Assembly: GCF_003033885.1 (NCBI RefSeq)
Contig: NZ_CP024081.1
Span: forward strand, 806,999 to 870,998
DNA length: 64,000 nucleotides
Direction: 5' to 3'
Source of the DNA: Pseudomonas rhizophila
Lineage (GTDB): Bacteria > Pseudomonadota > Gammaproteobacteria > Pseudomonadales > Pseudomonadaceae
Shown here: positions 8,856-17,702 of the stretch, one piece after another
How the letters are laid out: each line of letters starts with the position of its first letter
How positions within the stretch are numbered: position 1 is the first letter of the stretch
Notes under the pieces: model-generated
The model's database searches: none
What the model was told of the DNA's origin: nothing
Seen by the model: only the letters and a program-made list of their open reading frames with translations
Program-made: the position numbers and the translations under genes

Positions 8856-8884
8856 ATTATGGCTACAGGGGATAGCGAATTCAA
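8856..8884 (-). promoter_or_regulatory. Sigma-70-type promoter for the toxin-leader RNA
   Basis: On the minus strand TTGAAT (8884-8879) is followed after exactly 17 bases by CATAAT (8861-8856). This places the transcription start near 8849, right at the base of the first hairpin. Confidence 0.7.
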
Positions 8885-9197
8885 GCCAGCTTGAACCCTC
8901 GTAACAGGGTTGAATGAGATCTTTCGGTGTACAAAGTAAGCGAAATCAACGGCTTGGCGTTCGCGGTACGTTTTATGTCTTTTCTTGTCTGAGCAGACAG
9001 ACCGTGGTCTGTCAGACGCGCCGAAGTTTCCGACAAGTTTTTAAGGTTGTCCGTCGGAAGCGAGGGCTCTAGCCTCTGGGTGTCGCTGCCAATTCAGCGA
9101 CCGGACGTGAGAATCCGAACAAAACCTCTAGGAGCACGGGCTTCTGCGCTATCCAAGCGCGGGGCTTTACATACTTCAGCTCTAGGGAGCAATTTTG
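8885..9197. other. Gap upstream of DUF6124 gene: hairpins only
   Basis: No gene is seen here. The stretch holds a 6-bp hairpin AACCCT/AGGGTT near 8896-8913, an 8-bp palindrome GACAGACC-gt-GGTCTGTC at 8996-9013, and a perfect stem-loop GTCGCTG/CAGCGAC near 9080-9099. The last two would lie in the leader of the DUF6124 gene. Confidence 0.6.
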
Positions 9198-9560
9198 ATG
9201 GACAACAAAGAGACTCAAAACGCACCAAAGCCCGCATCCACTTTCCCCTACGGCGATTACGCACCCGAAAAACTGCAAGAAGCCGCTGATCGTGTGCTGG
9301 ATCACTATCTCAAACCTGACGACAGCGAGTCAGAACCCAAGCCCTCAGTACAGCTATTCACTGTGGCTGACGGTATCGACACCGAAGTGTTGCTGGCCAA
9401 TCTCAGCGAAACCCTGGCTTCGGCCAATGCAATGCTCAATGACCTTGCCTTCGATCAGGACGGCTCGCGACGACATGTAGCATTGGGAGTGGCCCAGATG
9501 ATTGAGTTGGGGATGTTGTTGGCGAACAAGTGCCTGGATCGAGTAGAGCTTCGGGCTTGA
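9198..9560 (+). CDS. DUF6124 family protein (copy 1)
   Basis: This 120-residue protein belongs to the small DUF6124 family found mainly in Pseudomonas, of unknown function. The core pattern is LxEAADRxLDHYLKP, then DTEVLLANLSETLASANAMLNDLAFDQDGSRRHVALGVAQMIELG. The ATG at 9198 has AGGGAG 7 bases upstream; a TTG just before it is less likely. A paralogue on the minus strand near 54.1-54.8 kb shares the same core. There is no signal peptide or membrane segment. Confidence 0.85.
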   Translation: MDNKETQNAPKPASTFPYGDYAPEKLQEAADRVLDHYLKPDDSESEPKPSVQLFTVADGIDTEVLLANLSETLASANAMLNDLAFDQDGSRRHVALGVAQMIELGMLLANKCLDRVELRA

Positions 9561-9579
9561 TGTAATAGTGCCGTCCTCA

Positions 9580-9603
9580 TCGCGAGCAAGCTTTGCTCCC
9601 ACA
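9580..9603. repeat. Single REP element
   Basis: One REP copy of the AGCAAGCTTTGC variant lies at 9580-9603, downstream of the DUF6124 gene. I see no inverted partner close by, so this is a singlet. Confidence 0.8.
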
Positions 9604-9621
9604 GGATCCGGTATCGATATG

Positions 9622-9734
9622 GATCGTTCCCACGCTCTGCGTGGGAATGCCGCCAGGGACGCTCCGCGTTCCGCTTCGGGGATGTGACGCAGAGCGTCAC
9701 GGGATGCATTCCCACGCAGAGCGTGGGAACGATC
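9622..9734. repeat. 113-bp element with perfect 29-bp inverted ends
   Basis: The arms 9622-9650 and 9706-9734 are exact inverse complements, and each contains the internal palindrome CCCACGCTCTGCGTGGG. The interior holds a further palindrome, GTGACGC/GCGTCAC. There is no coding sequence. This looks like a dispersed palindromic or MITE-like repeat of pseudomonads. It sits between the DUF6124 gene and the HigA-like gene. Confidence 0.85.
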
Positions 9735-9770
9735 AAACGGAATACATCAGGCAGATTGAGTTGACTGCTT

Positions 9771-9817
9771 TGGGCTGCTACGCAGCCCAGCGGGAGCAAG
9801 CTCCCTCGCCACAACAG
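9771..9817. repeat. Second-type palindromic repeat (GGGCTGC...GCAGCCC with CTCGCCACAA)
   Basis: A stem GGGCTGC/GCAGCCC is followed by CGGGAGCAAGCTCCCTCG and CCACAACAG. A diverged copy lies at 10421-10470 and a half copy at 15477-15513, which marks it as a dispersed repeat distinct from the REP type elsewhere in the window. Confidence 0.75.
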
Positions 9818-9820
9818 CGC

Positions 9821-10123
9821 TTATGCGTGAGCCTCTTCCTGCTCGGGAACCAGCCGCACTTCCACTCTCTGACCCAACGCACGCGCTGCGCTGGCAAGCT
9901 TTGCCAGCGTCATTCCTGCATCGTTCTGATCCAACGCACGATCAACAGCAGTGCGACTGGTGTGCATCCGCTGTGCAAGGGCCTTTTTGGTCACTTTCTG
10001 AAGTTTCATTGCTTCGGCAATCTGCCAGGCAATAACGCGTTTGAGCGCAGCTGCGGAAACTTCTTCGGCGATACCTTGCTCGGCGAGGAAGTCGTCAAAA
10101 TCAGATCCGATGTGCTTGTTCAT
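9821..10123 (-). CDS. HigA-like antitoxin (XRE helix-turn-helix)
   Basis: The 100-residue protein has an XRE-type DNA-binding helix-turn-helix from about residue 33 to 85 (AIAEAMKLQKVTKKALAQ then TSRTAVDRALD), as in HigA-type antitoxins of the toxin-first order. It overlaps the end of the upstream toxin gene by 23 bases, the usual arrangement of a HigBA-like operon. The gene looks intact. The partner toxin appears shortened at its N-terminus, so this antitoxin may be an orphan. Confidence 0.82.
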   Translation of the reverse strand: MNKHIGSDFDDFLAEQGIAEEVSAAALKRVIAWQIAEAMKLQKVTKKALAQRMHTSRTAVDRALDQNDAGMTLAKLASAARALGQRVEVRLVPEQEEAHA

Positions 10124-10352
10124 TTGCTGTGCCTAATAGTCTTGCTTTGCGCTGCTTGGCAGTTGCCATGTCGGTGGTTGGCGTTTTTTGACTTTTCTTT
10201 ATGAAAGCGTGGAGTAGAACCATGTCAGAGCCCACCACAGTGAAAAGAACGCGGGCGATGGTATCTCCAAGGTCAATCCTGACCTCCCATAGCCCAGTGT
10301 CCAGTTTGGGGGCGATATCAACCATGGATGGAGTGCACCGAAATAGGTGCAT
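10101..10352 (-). CDS. RelE/HigB-like toxin, N-terminally truncated
   Basis: The 83-residue product carries the C-terminal half of a phage-type RelE/HigB toxin: GLWEVRIDLGDTIARVLFTVVG, then VLLHAFIKKSQKTP and a basic tail. Family members normally have about 35-45 residues more at the N-terminus, and I cannot find these in any frame upstream. The first dozen residues here (MHLFRCTPSM) look unrelated. A palindromic repeat lies about 70 bases upstream, so the 5' end may have been lost in a rearrangement. It is probably non-functional, which is inference. Confidence 0.62.
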   Translation of the reverse strand: MHLFRCTPSMVDIAPKLDTGLWEVRIDLGDTIARVLFTVVGSDMVLLHAFIKKSQKTPTTDMATAKQRKARLLGTANEQAHRI

Positions 10353-10420
10353 TGCGCAACCCGGGAGTCACTGAGAATTTGTACAGGGCCCCAAGACTGC
10401 GGTGTGTCAGAGCACTGCTT

Positions 10421-10470
10421 TGGGGCCGCTTCGCAGCCCAGCGGGGATAAATCCCCTCGCCACAACAGCA
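10421..10470. repeat. Second-type palindromic repeat, diverged copy
   Basis: This copy has the same order as the element at 9771-9817: a GGGGCCGC/GCAGCCC stem, then GGGGATAAATCCCC and TCGCCACAACAG. It lies between the truncated toxin and dapC. Confidence 0.72.
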
Positions 10471-10495
10471 GTTCGCTCAAGTCCTGGTGCAGCCA

Positions 10496-11695
10496 TCAAC
10501 CCCGACGCTGAATGAACGCGCGAATCCGCTCCGCCGCTTCCACACATTCAGCCAATGGCGCGACCAGGGCCATGCGCACGCGTCCGGCGCCTGGGTTGAC
10601 GCCATCCACTTCGCGGGACAGGTACGAGCCCGGTACCACGGTCACGTGTTCCTGTTCGAACAGGTCACGGCAGAACGCCGCATCATCACCCGCTACGTTC
10701 GGCCACAGGTAGAAGCTACCGTCGGGGCGTTGCACGTCCAGTACCGGGCTGAGGATTTCCAGTACCGCGTCGAACTTTTCCCGGTACAGCGCGCGGTTGG
10801 CCCGTACGTGCACTTCGTCGTTCCATGCGGCGATGCTCGCCAGTTGGGTCTGAACCGGCATCGCGCAGCCGTGGTAGGTGCGATACAGCAAGAAGCCCTT
10901 GAGGATGTCCGCATCGCCGGCCACGAAACCGGAGCGCAGGCCTGGCAGGTTGGAGCGTTTGGACAGGCTGTGGAACACCACGCAGCGCTTGAAATCCTGG
11001 CGGCCGAGCTCGACGCAGGCGCTGAGCAGCCCTGGTGGCGGGGTCTGTTCGTCGAAGTACAGCTCGCTGTAGCACTCGTCCGCGGCAATCACGAAGTCGT
11101 GCTCGTCGGCCAGGGCAATGAGCCTCTTCAGCACATCCACCGGGATCAGCGCCCCGGTCGGGTTGCCCGGGGAGCACAGGAACAGGATCTGGCAACGTTT
11201 CCAGATGTCCGGCGAGACCGCATCGAAATCCGGATTGAAGCCGTTTTCGTCCAGGCACGGCAGGTAGTGTGGCTTGGCTCCGGCCAGGAACGCGGCACCT
11301 TCATAGATCTGATAAAACGGATTCGGGCTGACCACCAGCGCGTCGTCGCCACGGTTGACCACGGTCTGGGTGAAGGCAAACAGCGCTTCACGGGTGCCAT
11401 TGACCGGCAGCACGTGGCGCGCCGGGTCCAGCCAGCCGTTCGGCACGTTGAAGCGGCGCTCGCACCAGCCGGTGATGGCTTCACGCAATTCCGGGATGCC
11501 GAGGGTGGTCGGGTACACGGCCATTTTTTCCAGATTGCTGGCCAGGGCTTCAGCCACAAAGCTTGGCGAGCGGTGCTTGGGCTCGCCGATGGACAGCGCG
11601 ATCGGGCGTTTGTCCGGGTTGGGCGTGACGCTGCCCAGCAGGGCGCGGAGCTTTTCGAACGGGTAGGGCTGCAACTGGTTCAGAGCGTTGTTCAT
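10496..11695 (-). CDS. dapC: Succinyldiaminopimelate transaminase
   Basis: DapC is a PLP-dependent class I/II aminotransferase that makes N-succinyl-LL-diaminopimelate from the keto precursor. The 399-residue protein starts MNNALNQLQPYPFEKLRALL, has the SPGNPTGALI segment that contacts the cofactor, the AADECYSELYF strand, and the lysine region FHSLSKRSNLPGLRSGF. Its length fits DapC. Position next to glnD on the same strand is common in pseudomonads. dapD and dapE in the window agree with the succinylase route. Confidence 0.93.
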   Translation of the reverse strand: MNNALNQLQPYPFEKLRALLGSVTPNPDKRPIALSIGEPKHRSPSFVAEALASNLEKMAVYPTTLGIPELREAITGWCERRFNVPNGWLDPARHVLPVNGTREALFAFTQTVVNRGDDALVVSPNPFYQIYEGAAFLAGAKPHYLPCLDENGFNPDFDAVSPDIWKRCQILFLCSPGNPTGALIPVDVLKRLIALADEHDFVIAADECYSELYFDEQTPPPGLLSACVELGRQDFKRCVVFHSLSKRSNLPGLRSGFVAGDADILKGFLLYRTYHGCAMPVQTQLASIAAWNDEVHVRANRALYREKFDAVLEILSPVLDVQRPDGSFYLWPNVAGDDAAFCRDLFEQEHVTVVPGSYLSREVDGVNPGAGRVRMALVAPLAECVEAAERIRAFIQRRG

Positions 11696-11711
11696 CGGGG
11701 GCCTCTTTCAA

Positions 11712-11801
11712 TGTGGGAGCGAGCCTGCTCGCGATAGCGGTATGTCAGGAAACATCTGTGCTGGATGTTCTGCCGTCATCGCGAGCAGGCTCGCTCCCAC
11801 A
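11712..11801. repeat. REP pair (REPIN) between glnD and dapC
   Basis: Inverted REP copies at 11712-11734 and 11779-11801 fill the 123-base gap between glnD and dapC. Confidence 0.9.
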
Positions 11802-11818
11802 GGGGGAAATTTGTTCGT

Positions 11819-14521
11819 TCAGATGCTGATCCGTGTCGGGTGAGCATCAGGTTCCTGGTTGACGCTCAACTGCCGGACAATCGCGTCCTGCAAGCGGCTG
11901 CACAGCTGCGGATCGGACAGCGGCTGGTTATGCGCGTCAGTGATGAAGAACACGTCTTCCACCCGTTCGCCCAAGGTGGCGATCTTGGCGTTCTGCAACG
12001 ACAGGTCGAACTCCAGGAATATATGCCCGACCCGCGCCAGCAGGCCAGGGCGGTCCGGGGCGCTGAGCTCCAGCACCGTGACCTGACGCTGGGCGTCGTT
12101 GTGGATCGTTACCTGGGGAGCGAAGGCGAAGTGCTTGAGCTGGCGCGGGACCCGGCGCTGGATGATGGTCGGGTAATCCGCCGGGTTGCGCAGGGCCTCG
12201 GTGAGACCGTCGCGGATCTGTTTGACCCGCGTCGGGTTGTCGCCAATCGAATCGCCATCGGTGTCGAGCACAATGTAGGTGTCGAGGGTGAACTGGCTGC
12301 TGGAGGTAATGACCCGGGCGTCGTGAATGTTGAGGTTGAGCTGGTCCATCGCCGCCACAGTCACGGCGAAGAAGTCGTGCTGGTCTGGGGCGTAGATGAA
12401 AATCTGCGTGCCGCCCTCGAACTCGCGCTGGGTGGTTTCCTTGATCAGCACCAACGGCCCGCCATCGGCCGGTTGCTGCAAAATCGCGTCGCTGTGCCAG
12501 GCGACGTCGCCGGCAGTGTGGCGCAGGAAATAGTCATCGCCCAACTGCGACCAGAGCTGTTCGACGTCGTCCGGATCGGTGCCGCCGCGCACCAGGATGT
12601 CCAGGGCGGCAGTCTGGGTGCGACGGATCTGCTCTTCGCGGTCCACCGGGTTTTCCAGGCCGCGGCGCAGGGCACGCTTGGTCTCGGTGTAGAGCTGGCG
12701 CAACAGGCTGGCGCGCCAGGAGTTCCACAGGCTCGGGTTGGTGGCATTGATATCGGCCACGGTCAGCACGTAGAGGTAATCCAGACGTGTTTCATCACCG
12801 ACGATCTGGGCGAAGTCGTGGATCACTTGCGGGTCGGACAGGTCCTTGCGCTGGGCGGTGGTCGACATCACCAGGTGATTCTGCACCAGCCAGACGATCA
12901 GCCGGCTGTCCCATACCGGCAGTTGATGGCGCTGGCAGAACGCCTCGGCATCCACCGCGCCGATCTCGGAGTGGTCGCCCTGGCGACCCTTGCCGATGTC
13001 GTGGTAAAGCCCCGCCATGTAGATCAGTTCGGGCTTGGGCAGCTTGCCCATGAGCTTGCTGGCCAGCGGGAATTTTTCCGATACCTGGGTGTATTGCAAC
13101 TTCCGCAGGTGCTTGATCAGGTTCAGCGTGTGGGCATCGACCGTATAGATGTGGAACAGGTCGTGCTGCATCTGACCGACGATGAAACCGAACTCCGGCA
13201 GGTAGCGCCCCAGAATGCCGTAGCGGTTCATCCGCCGCAGGTTGCGATGCACCCCGATCCTGCACTTGAACAGCTCGATGAACAGGCTGGTGTTGCGGAT
13301 ATCGTGGCGGAAGTCGTCATCGATCAGGTGACGGTTTTCCCGCAGCAGGCGAATGGTGTCGGCGCGCACCCCCTTGATTTCCGGCTGCTGGGCCATGAGC
13401 ACGAAAATCTCCAGCATGGCGAACGGCGTACGGCGGAATACATTGGCGTTGCGCGCTTCGATGTAACCATCGTGGAGCTGGAAGCGTGAGTTGATCGGCT
13501 GCGGCGGTTCTTCGTCTTCGGGGGCGAGGATGACCTCCTCGAAGTGCTGGATGATCAGTTCGCTGAGCTGGGCGATGCTCATCACCACCCGGTAGTACTG
13601 CTGCATGAAGTTTTCGATGGACTGCTTGGCATCCTGGCCCTCGAAACCCAGCAAGCCCGCGATGGAGCGCTGGTGATCGAACAGCAAGCGGTCTTCGGAT
13701 CGCCCGGCAAGCATGTGCAAGGCGTAGCGCACTTTCCACAGGAATTCCTGGGACGAGGCCAGCAGGGCATTTTCGCTTTCCACCAGGAAGCCTTCGCCAG
13801 CCAGGGCGCGCAGGTTCAGAGTGCCGTACTGGCGACGGGCAACCCACAGGATGGTCTGGATGTCCCGCAATCCGCCAGGGGAGCCTTTGACGTTGGGTTC
13901 CAGGTTGTATTCGGTGTCGTTGTACTTGTGGTGGCGGGCCTTTTGTTCGGCGTGCTTGGCCAGGAAAAAGTCCTTGCTGGGCCACATGTGCGCGGTGCTG
14001 GTGACCTCGAGCATACGCTGGCGAAGGCGCTCGGGACCGGCGATGGTGCGGCTTTCCATCAGGTTGGTGATCACCGTCAGGTCGGCGCGGGCCTCTTCGG
14101 CGCATTCCTGCACCGAACGCACGCTCTGACCGACTTCCAGGCCGATGTCCCACAGCAGCGTCAGGAAACGCTCGATGGAGTCGCGGAAAACTTCATGGTC
14201 GGCGCTGTCCAGCAGGATCAGCAGATCAATGTCGGAGTAAGGGTGCAGCTCACCGCGCCCATAGCCGCCCACCGCCACCAGGGCAATGTCGGCGTCTTCG
14301 CTCCAGTTGAACTGTTCCCAGGCCTTTTGCAGGATGTTATCGACGAACCAGGCACGGTCTTCGATCAGCCGGCGAATATCCCGGCCACTGCGAAAGCGCT
14401 GGTCGAGCACTTCATGAGCCTGGCGGATCGCCTTCTTGAAGGCCGATATGGGGCTTGCCTTCAGGGCCAGTTCAGCCTGGAACTGGCCGCGGTCGAAGAG
14501 TTCGGGATCCACCTGCGGCAT
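11819..14521 (-). CDS. glnD: PII uridylyltransferase / uridylyl-removing enzyme
   Basis: GlnD uridylylates and deuridylylates the PII nitrogen-signalling proteins according to glutamine level. The 900-residue protein has an N-terminal nucleotidyltransferase domain ([16 protein letters not shown], residues 85-100, catalytic Asp97 and Asp99), a central HD hydrolase domain ([11 protein letters not shown]), and two C-terminal ACT domains that bind glutamine. Length and order of domains are complete. It lies 42 bases downstream of map on the same strand, a common pairing. Confidence 0.96.
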   Translation of the reverse strand: MPQVDPELFDRGQFQAELALKASPISAFKKAIRQAHEVLDQRFRSGRDIRRLIEDRAWFVDNILQKAWEQFNWSEDADIALVAVGGYGRGELHPYSDIDLLILLDSADHEVFRDSIERFLTLLWDIGLEVGQSVRSVQECAEEARADLTVITNLMESRTIAGPERLRQRMLEVTSTAHMWPSKDFFLAKHAEQKARHHKYNDTEYNLEPNVKGSPGGLRDIQTILWVARRQYGTLNLRALAGEGFLVESENALLASSQEFLWKVRYALHMLAGRSEDRLLFDHQRSIAGLLGFEGQDAKQSIENFMQQYYRVVMSIAQLSELIIQHFEEVILAPEDEEPPQPINSRFQLHDGYIEARNANVFRRTPFAMLEIFVLMAQQPEIKGVRADTIRLLRENRHLIDDDFRHDIRNTSLFIELFKCRIGVHRNLRRMNRYGILGRYLPEFGFIVGQMQHDLFHIYTVDAHTLNLIKHLRKLQYTQVSEKFPLASKLMGKLPKPELIYMAGLYHDIGKGRQGDHSEIGAVDAEAFCQRHQLPVWDSRLIVWLVQNHLVMSTTAQRKDLSDPQVIHDFAQIVGDETRLDYLYVLTVADINATNPSLWNSWRASLLRQLYTETKRALRRGLENPVDREEQIRRTQTAALDILVRGGTDPDDVEQLWSQLGDDYFLRHTAGDVAWHSDAILQQPADGGPLVLIKETTQREFEGGTQIFIYAPDQHDFFAVTVAAMDQLNLNIHDARVITSSSQFTLDTYIVLDTDGDSIGDNPTRVKQIRDGLTEALRNPADYPTIIQRRVPRQLKHFAFAPQVTIHNDAQRQVTVLELSAPDRPGLLARVGHIFLEFDLSLQNAKIATLGERVEDVFFITDAHNQPLSDPQLCSRLQDAIVRQLSVNQEPDAHPTRISI

Positions 14522-14563
14522 CGAATGGCTTTCCTTTCTTTCTATCTATAGCTGGGTTGTGGA

Positions 14564-15346
14564 TCAGGCGGAAACGCGAGCGATGGTGTCATCGCTGCGC
14601 AGGGTGAAGATCTCGTACCCAGTCTCGGTAACCAGCAAGGTATGTTCCCACTGGGCCGACAGCTTGCGGTCCTTGGTGATGGCGGTCCAGCCGTCGCCCA
14701 GTACCTTGGTGTCGGCGCGACCCTGGTTGATCATTGGCTCGATGGTGAAGGTCATGCCCGCTTGCAGCTCCATGCCGGTGCCGGCACGGCCGTAGTGCAG
14801 GATCTGCGGTTCTTCATGGAACACTTTGCCGATACCGTGGCCGCAGAATTCGCGCACCACCGAAAAGCCGTTCTTCTGCGCGTGTTTCTGGATCACTTCA
14901 CCGATGTCTCCCAGGCGGCAGCCCGGTTTCACCAGTTCGATGGCCATGTACATGCATTCCTGGGTGACTTTCGACAGGCGCTGGGCCCATTCCGGCACGT
15001 TGCCGACATGGAACATGCGGCTGGTGTCACCGTGGTAACCATCCTTGATGACGGTAACGTCGATGTTCAGGGTGTCGCCATCCTTCAACGGCTTTTCGTT
15101 GGGGATGCCGTGGCAGACCACGTGGTTGATCGAGGTGCAGATCGACTTGGGGAAGCCTTTATAGTTGAGCGGGGCAGGAATGGCTTTCTGCTCGTTGACG
15201 ATGTAGTCGTGGCAGATCCGGTCCAGTTCTTCGGTGGTAACGCCCGGCTTGACGTGTTCGGCAATCATTTCCAGCACGTCGGCGGCGAGTTTGCCGGCGA
15301 CACGCATTTTTGCGATGTCCTCGGGGGTCTTGAGGGTGACGGTCAT
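14564..15346 (-). CDS. map: Methionine aminopeptidase type I
   Basis: Map removes the initiator methionine from new proteins, using a dinuclear metal centre. The 260-residue protein shows the pita-bread fold landmarks: NHVVCHGIPNEKPL, the metal ligands in LNIDVTVIKDGYHGDTSRMF, and GHGIGKVFHEEPQILHYG. It diverges from rpsB, as in most gammaproteobacteria. The start at 15346 follows AGAGAG on the minus strand. Confidence 0.96.
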   Translation of the reverse strand: MTVTLKTPEDIAKMRVAGKLAADVLEMIAEHVKPGVTTEELDRICHDYIVNEQKAIPAPLNYKGFPKSICTSINHVVCHGIPNEKPLKDGDTLNIDVTVIKDGYHGDTSRMFHVGNVPEWAQRLSKVTQECMYMAIELVKPGCRLGDIGEVIQKHAQKNGFSVVREFCGHGIGKVFHEEPQILHYGRAGTGMELQAGMTFTIEPMINQGRADTKVLGDGWTAITKDRKLSAQWEHTLLVTETGYEIFTLRSDDTIARVSA

Positions 15347-15476
15347 ACAGGCTCTCTCTGCGCCCGGCGGCGCTGTTCAAAACGAAATAGGCGGCGGATG
15401 ATGAGCAGCGCGGCCCTGAAAGAGGCGATTCTAACAGACGATCAGCGCAATGAACCCTATCGCCTGGATGGAACTC

Positions 15477-15513
15477 TGTGGCGAGGGGATAAAACCCCTT
15501 CCATAGGGGTTTT
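15477..15513. repeat. Palindromic repeat fragment in the map-rpsB gap
   Basis: TGTGGCGAGGGGAT followed by a 9-bp stem AAAACCCCT/AGGGGTTTT (15491-15499 and 15505-15513) resembles the half of the repeats at 9771 and 10421. It sits between the divergent genes map and rpsB, upstream of the rpsB promoter. Confidence 0.55.
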
Positions 15514-15524
15514 CAGAATCCGTG

Positions 15525-15696
15525 TTCCGTTTTCGCCCTTGCTGTGGTATAAAATGCGCCGCTTTCCGGGGATGACCCCGCAAGCTTAAATCCACACACG
15601 TGTCGACACGATGACCTGGGTGCCTTCGGCTTATATAGGCCGCTGGTTGGTCATTGGGATACGTGGAGGCCAAACCCGACTTATCAAGGAACTATC
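15525..15696 (+). promoter_or_regulatory. rpsB promoter and leader
   Basis: A TATAAA -10 box at 15548-15553 has a weak -35 (TTCCGT at 15525-15530) at 17 bases. This gives a leader of about 135 nt before the rpsB ATG. rpsB leaders of gammaproteobacteria are known targets of S2 autoregulation. The GGCCGCTGGTTGGTC region near 15640 could be part of such a fold, but I have not shown a structure. Confidence 0.5.
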
Positions 15697-16434
15697 ATGT
15701 CCCAAGTCAACATGCGCGATATGCTGAAGGCCGGTGTGCACTTCGGTCACCAGACCCGTTACTGGAACCCGAAAATGGGTAAGTACATTTTCGGCGCGCG
15801 TAACAAGATCCACATCATCAACCTTGAAAAAACCCTGCCGATGTTCAACGAAGCACTGACCTTCGTAGAGCGCCTGGCCCAGGGCAAAAACAAGATTCTG
15901 TTCGTCGGCACCAAGCGTTCCGCTGGCAAGATCGTTGCTGAAGAAGCAGCACGTTGCGGTTCGCCGTACGTCGATCACCGCTGGTTGGGCGGCATGCTGA
16001 CCAACTTCAAGACCATTCGCGCTTCCATCAAGCGTCTGCGTGACCTTGAAGTGCAGTCCGAAGACGGTACTTTCGCCAAGCTGACCAAGAAAGAAGCGCT
16101 GATGCGCACTCGCGATCTTGAGAAGCTGGACCGCTCCCTGGGCGGTATCAAGGACATGGGCGGTCTGCCTGACGCACTGTTCGTGATCGACGTTGACCAC
16201 GAGCGCATCGCGATCACCGAAGCCAACAAGCTGGGTATCCCGGTCATCGGCGTTGTCGATACCAACAGCAGCCCGGAAGGCGTTGACTACATCATCCCAG
16301 GCAACGATGACGCCATCCGCGCCATCCAGCTGTACATGGGTTCGATGGCTGACGCTGTTATCCGTGGTCGCAACAATGTTAATGGCGGCACCGAAGTCTT
16401 CGCTGAAGAAGCTCCGGCAGCAGCCGCTGAGTAA
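15697..16434 (+). CDS. rpsB: 30S ribosomal protein S2
   Basis: S2 binds the small ribosomal subunit late in assembly. The 245-residue protein starts [27 protein letters not shown] and includes the conserved [11 protein letters not shown] and [12 protein letters not shown] segments. An AAGGA ribosome-binding site precedes the ATG. tsf follows after an intrinsic terminator. Confidence 0.98.
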   Translation: MSQVNMRDMLKAGVHFGHQTRYWNPKMGKYIFGARNKIHIINLEKTLPMFNEALTFVERLAQGKNKILFVGTKRSAGKIVAEEAARCGSPYVDHRWLGGMLTNFKTIRASIKRLRDLEVQSEDGTFAKLTKKEALMRTRDLEKLDRSLGGIKDMGGLPDALFVIDVDHERIAITEANKLGIPVIGVVDTNSSPEGVDYIIPGNDDAIRAIQLYMGSMADAVIRGRNNVNGGTEVFAEEAPAAAAE

Positions 16435-16460
16435 TTGACGCCCTGGCGTTGACTCAGTAA

Positions 16461-16489
16461 GCAAAAAGGGGGCTTGGCCCCCTTTTTGC
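16461..16489 (+). terminator. Terminator between rpsB and tsf
   Basis: GCAAAAAGGGGGC and GCCCCCTTTTTGC form a 13-bp perfect stem around a TTG loop, with a T-run in the right arm. It would partly uncouple tsf from rpsB. Confidence 0.88.
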
Positions 16490-16625
16490 CACCTCGAAAA
16501 CCATTTGTCAGCAGCGCAGCTACAGCATCTGTAACGTGCAGCGGCTAACAAGGGTGGTTCGGGAAGAATTGCACGCCCGTTCAATCGGGTGGAATGGTTG
16601 AAAACCTATCCAAGAGGATTTTGAA

Positions 16626-17492
16626 ATGGCAGAGATTACTGCAGCGTTGGTCAAAGAACTGCGCGAGCGTACCGGCGAAGGCATGATGGACTGCAAGAAG
16701 GCCTTGACCAAGGCTGGCGGCGACATCGAGAAAGCCATTGATGACATGCGTGCTTCGGGCGCCATCAAGGCTGCCAAGAAAGCCGGCAACGTCGCCGCTG
16801 AAGGCGCCATCGCCATCAAGGACGACGGCAAGGTCGCCGTTCTGCTGGAAGTCAACTCCCAGACCGACTTCCTGGCTCTGCAGGATGACTTCAAGGCATT
16901 CGTCGCTGCCAGCGTCGAAAAAGCCTTTGCTGACAAACTGACTGATGTCGCTCCGCTGATCGAAGCTCGTGAAGCTGATCGTCTGGTTCTGGTCGGCAAG
17001 ACCGGCGAGAACGTCAACATCCGTCGTCTGGCTCGCGTTGAAGGTGACGTGGTCGGTACTTACCTGCACGGTAACAAGATCGGTGTTGCAGTTGTCCTCA
17101 AGGGCGGTTCCGTTGAACTGGCCAAGGACATCGCCATGCACGTAGCGGCCAGCAACCCTGAGTTCCTGCTGCCATCGCAAGTTTCCGCTGAAGCCATCGA
17201 ACGCGAAAAAGCCGTGTTCATGAGCCTCAACGAAGACAAGATGAAAGGCAAGCCAGCTGAAATCGTTGAAAAAATGATCGGCGGCCGCATCAGCAAGTTC
17301 CTGGCTGAAGCCAGCCTGGTTGAGCAAGCTTTCGTCAAGGACCCGGAAATCACCGTGGGTGCCCTGGCCAAGAAAGGCGGCGCTGAAATCGTTTCCTTCA
17401 CTCGCTTTGCGGTAGGTGAAGGCATCGAGAAGCCAGTCGACAACTTCGCTGACGAAGTTGCTGCTCAGGTAGCGGCTGCTTCCAAGCAATAA
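16626..17492 (+). CDS. tsf: Translation elongation factor Ts
   Basis: EF-Ts is the nucleotide exchange factor for EF-Tu. The 288-residue protein starts MAEITAALVKELRERTGEGMMDCKKAL, the family N-terminal signature, and contains the LLEVNSQTDFLA core motif. AAGAGG lies upstream of the ATG. The order rpsB-tsf-pyrH-frr is conserved. Confidence 0.98.
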   Translation: MAEITAALVKELRERTGEGMMDCKKALTKAGGDIEKAIDDMRASGAIKAAKKAGNVAAEGAIAIKDDGKVAVLLEVNSQTDFLALQDDFKAFVAASVEKAFADKLTDVAPLIEAREADRLVLVGKTGENVNIRRLARVEGDVVGTYLHGNKIGVAVVLKGGSVELAKDIAMHVAASNPEFLLPSQVSAEAIEREKAVFMSLNEDKMKGKPAEIVEKMIGGRISKFLAEASLVEQAFVKDPEITVGALAKKGGAEIVSFTRFAVGEGIEKPVDNFADEVAAQVAAASKQ

Positions 17493-17517
17493 GACGGTTT
17501 TTTTAACTGTCGCCCTG

Positions 17518-17552
17518 AAGAGGCTGCCCGCTCACGCGCGCAGCCTCTTTTT
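17518..17552 (+). terminator. Terminator after tsf
   Basis: AAGAGGCTGC and GCAGCCTCTT form a 10-bp stem followed by a T-run. It separates tsf from pyrH, whose coding start is 150 bases further on. Confidence 0.87.
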
Positions 17553-17702
17553 GGATGGGATACCGATTTTTATTGGTTTCCTGTCGGAACTGGCTTACAA
17601 AGCCGTGTTTCGATGGCGCTGTGTCAGCGTCAAGCTAGAGTGAACGCAGGCTGCAAACAGCCTGAAAGAATTTTCGAAAATACGCCGCAGGAGAGATTCG
17701 CA

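Noticed and set aside
9622..9734. Insertion sequence
   Set aside because: Inverted ends are present but there is no transposase or room for one, so I call it a palindromic repeat.
10487..14551. Three long plus-strand frames opposite dapC and glnD
   Set aside because: Their translations are shadows of DapC and GlnD, both of which are complete with catalytic motifs on the minus strand.
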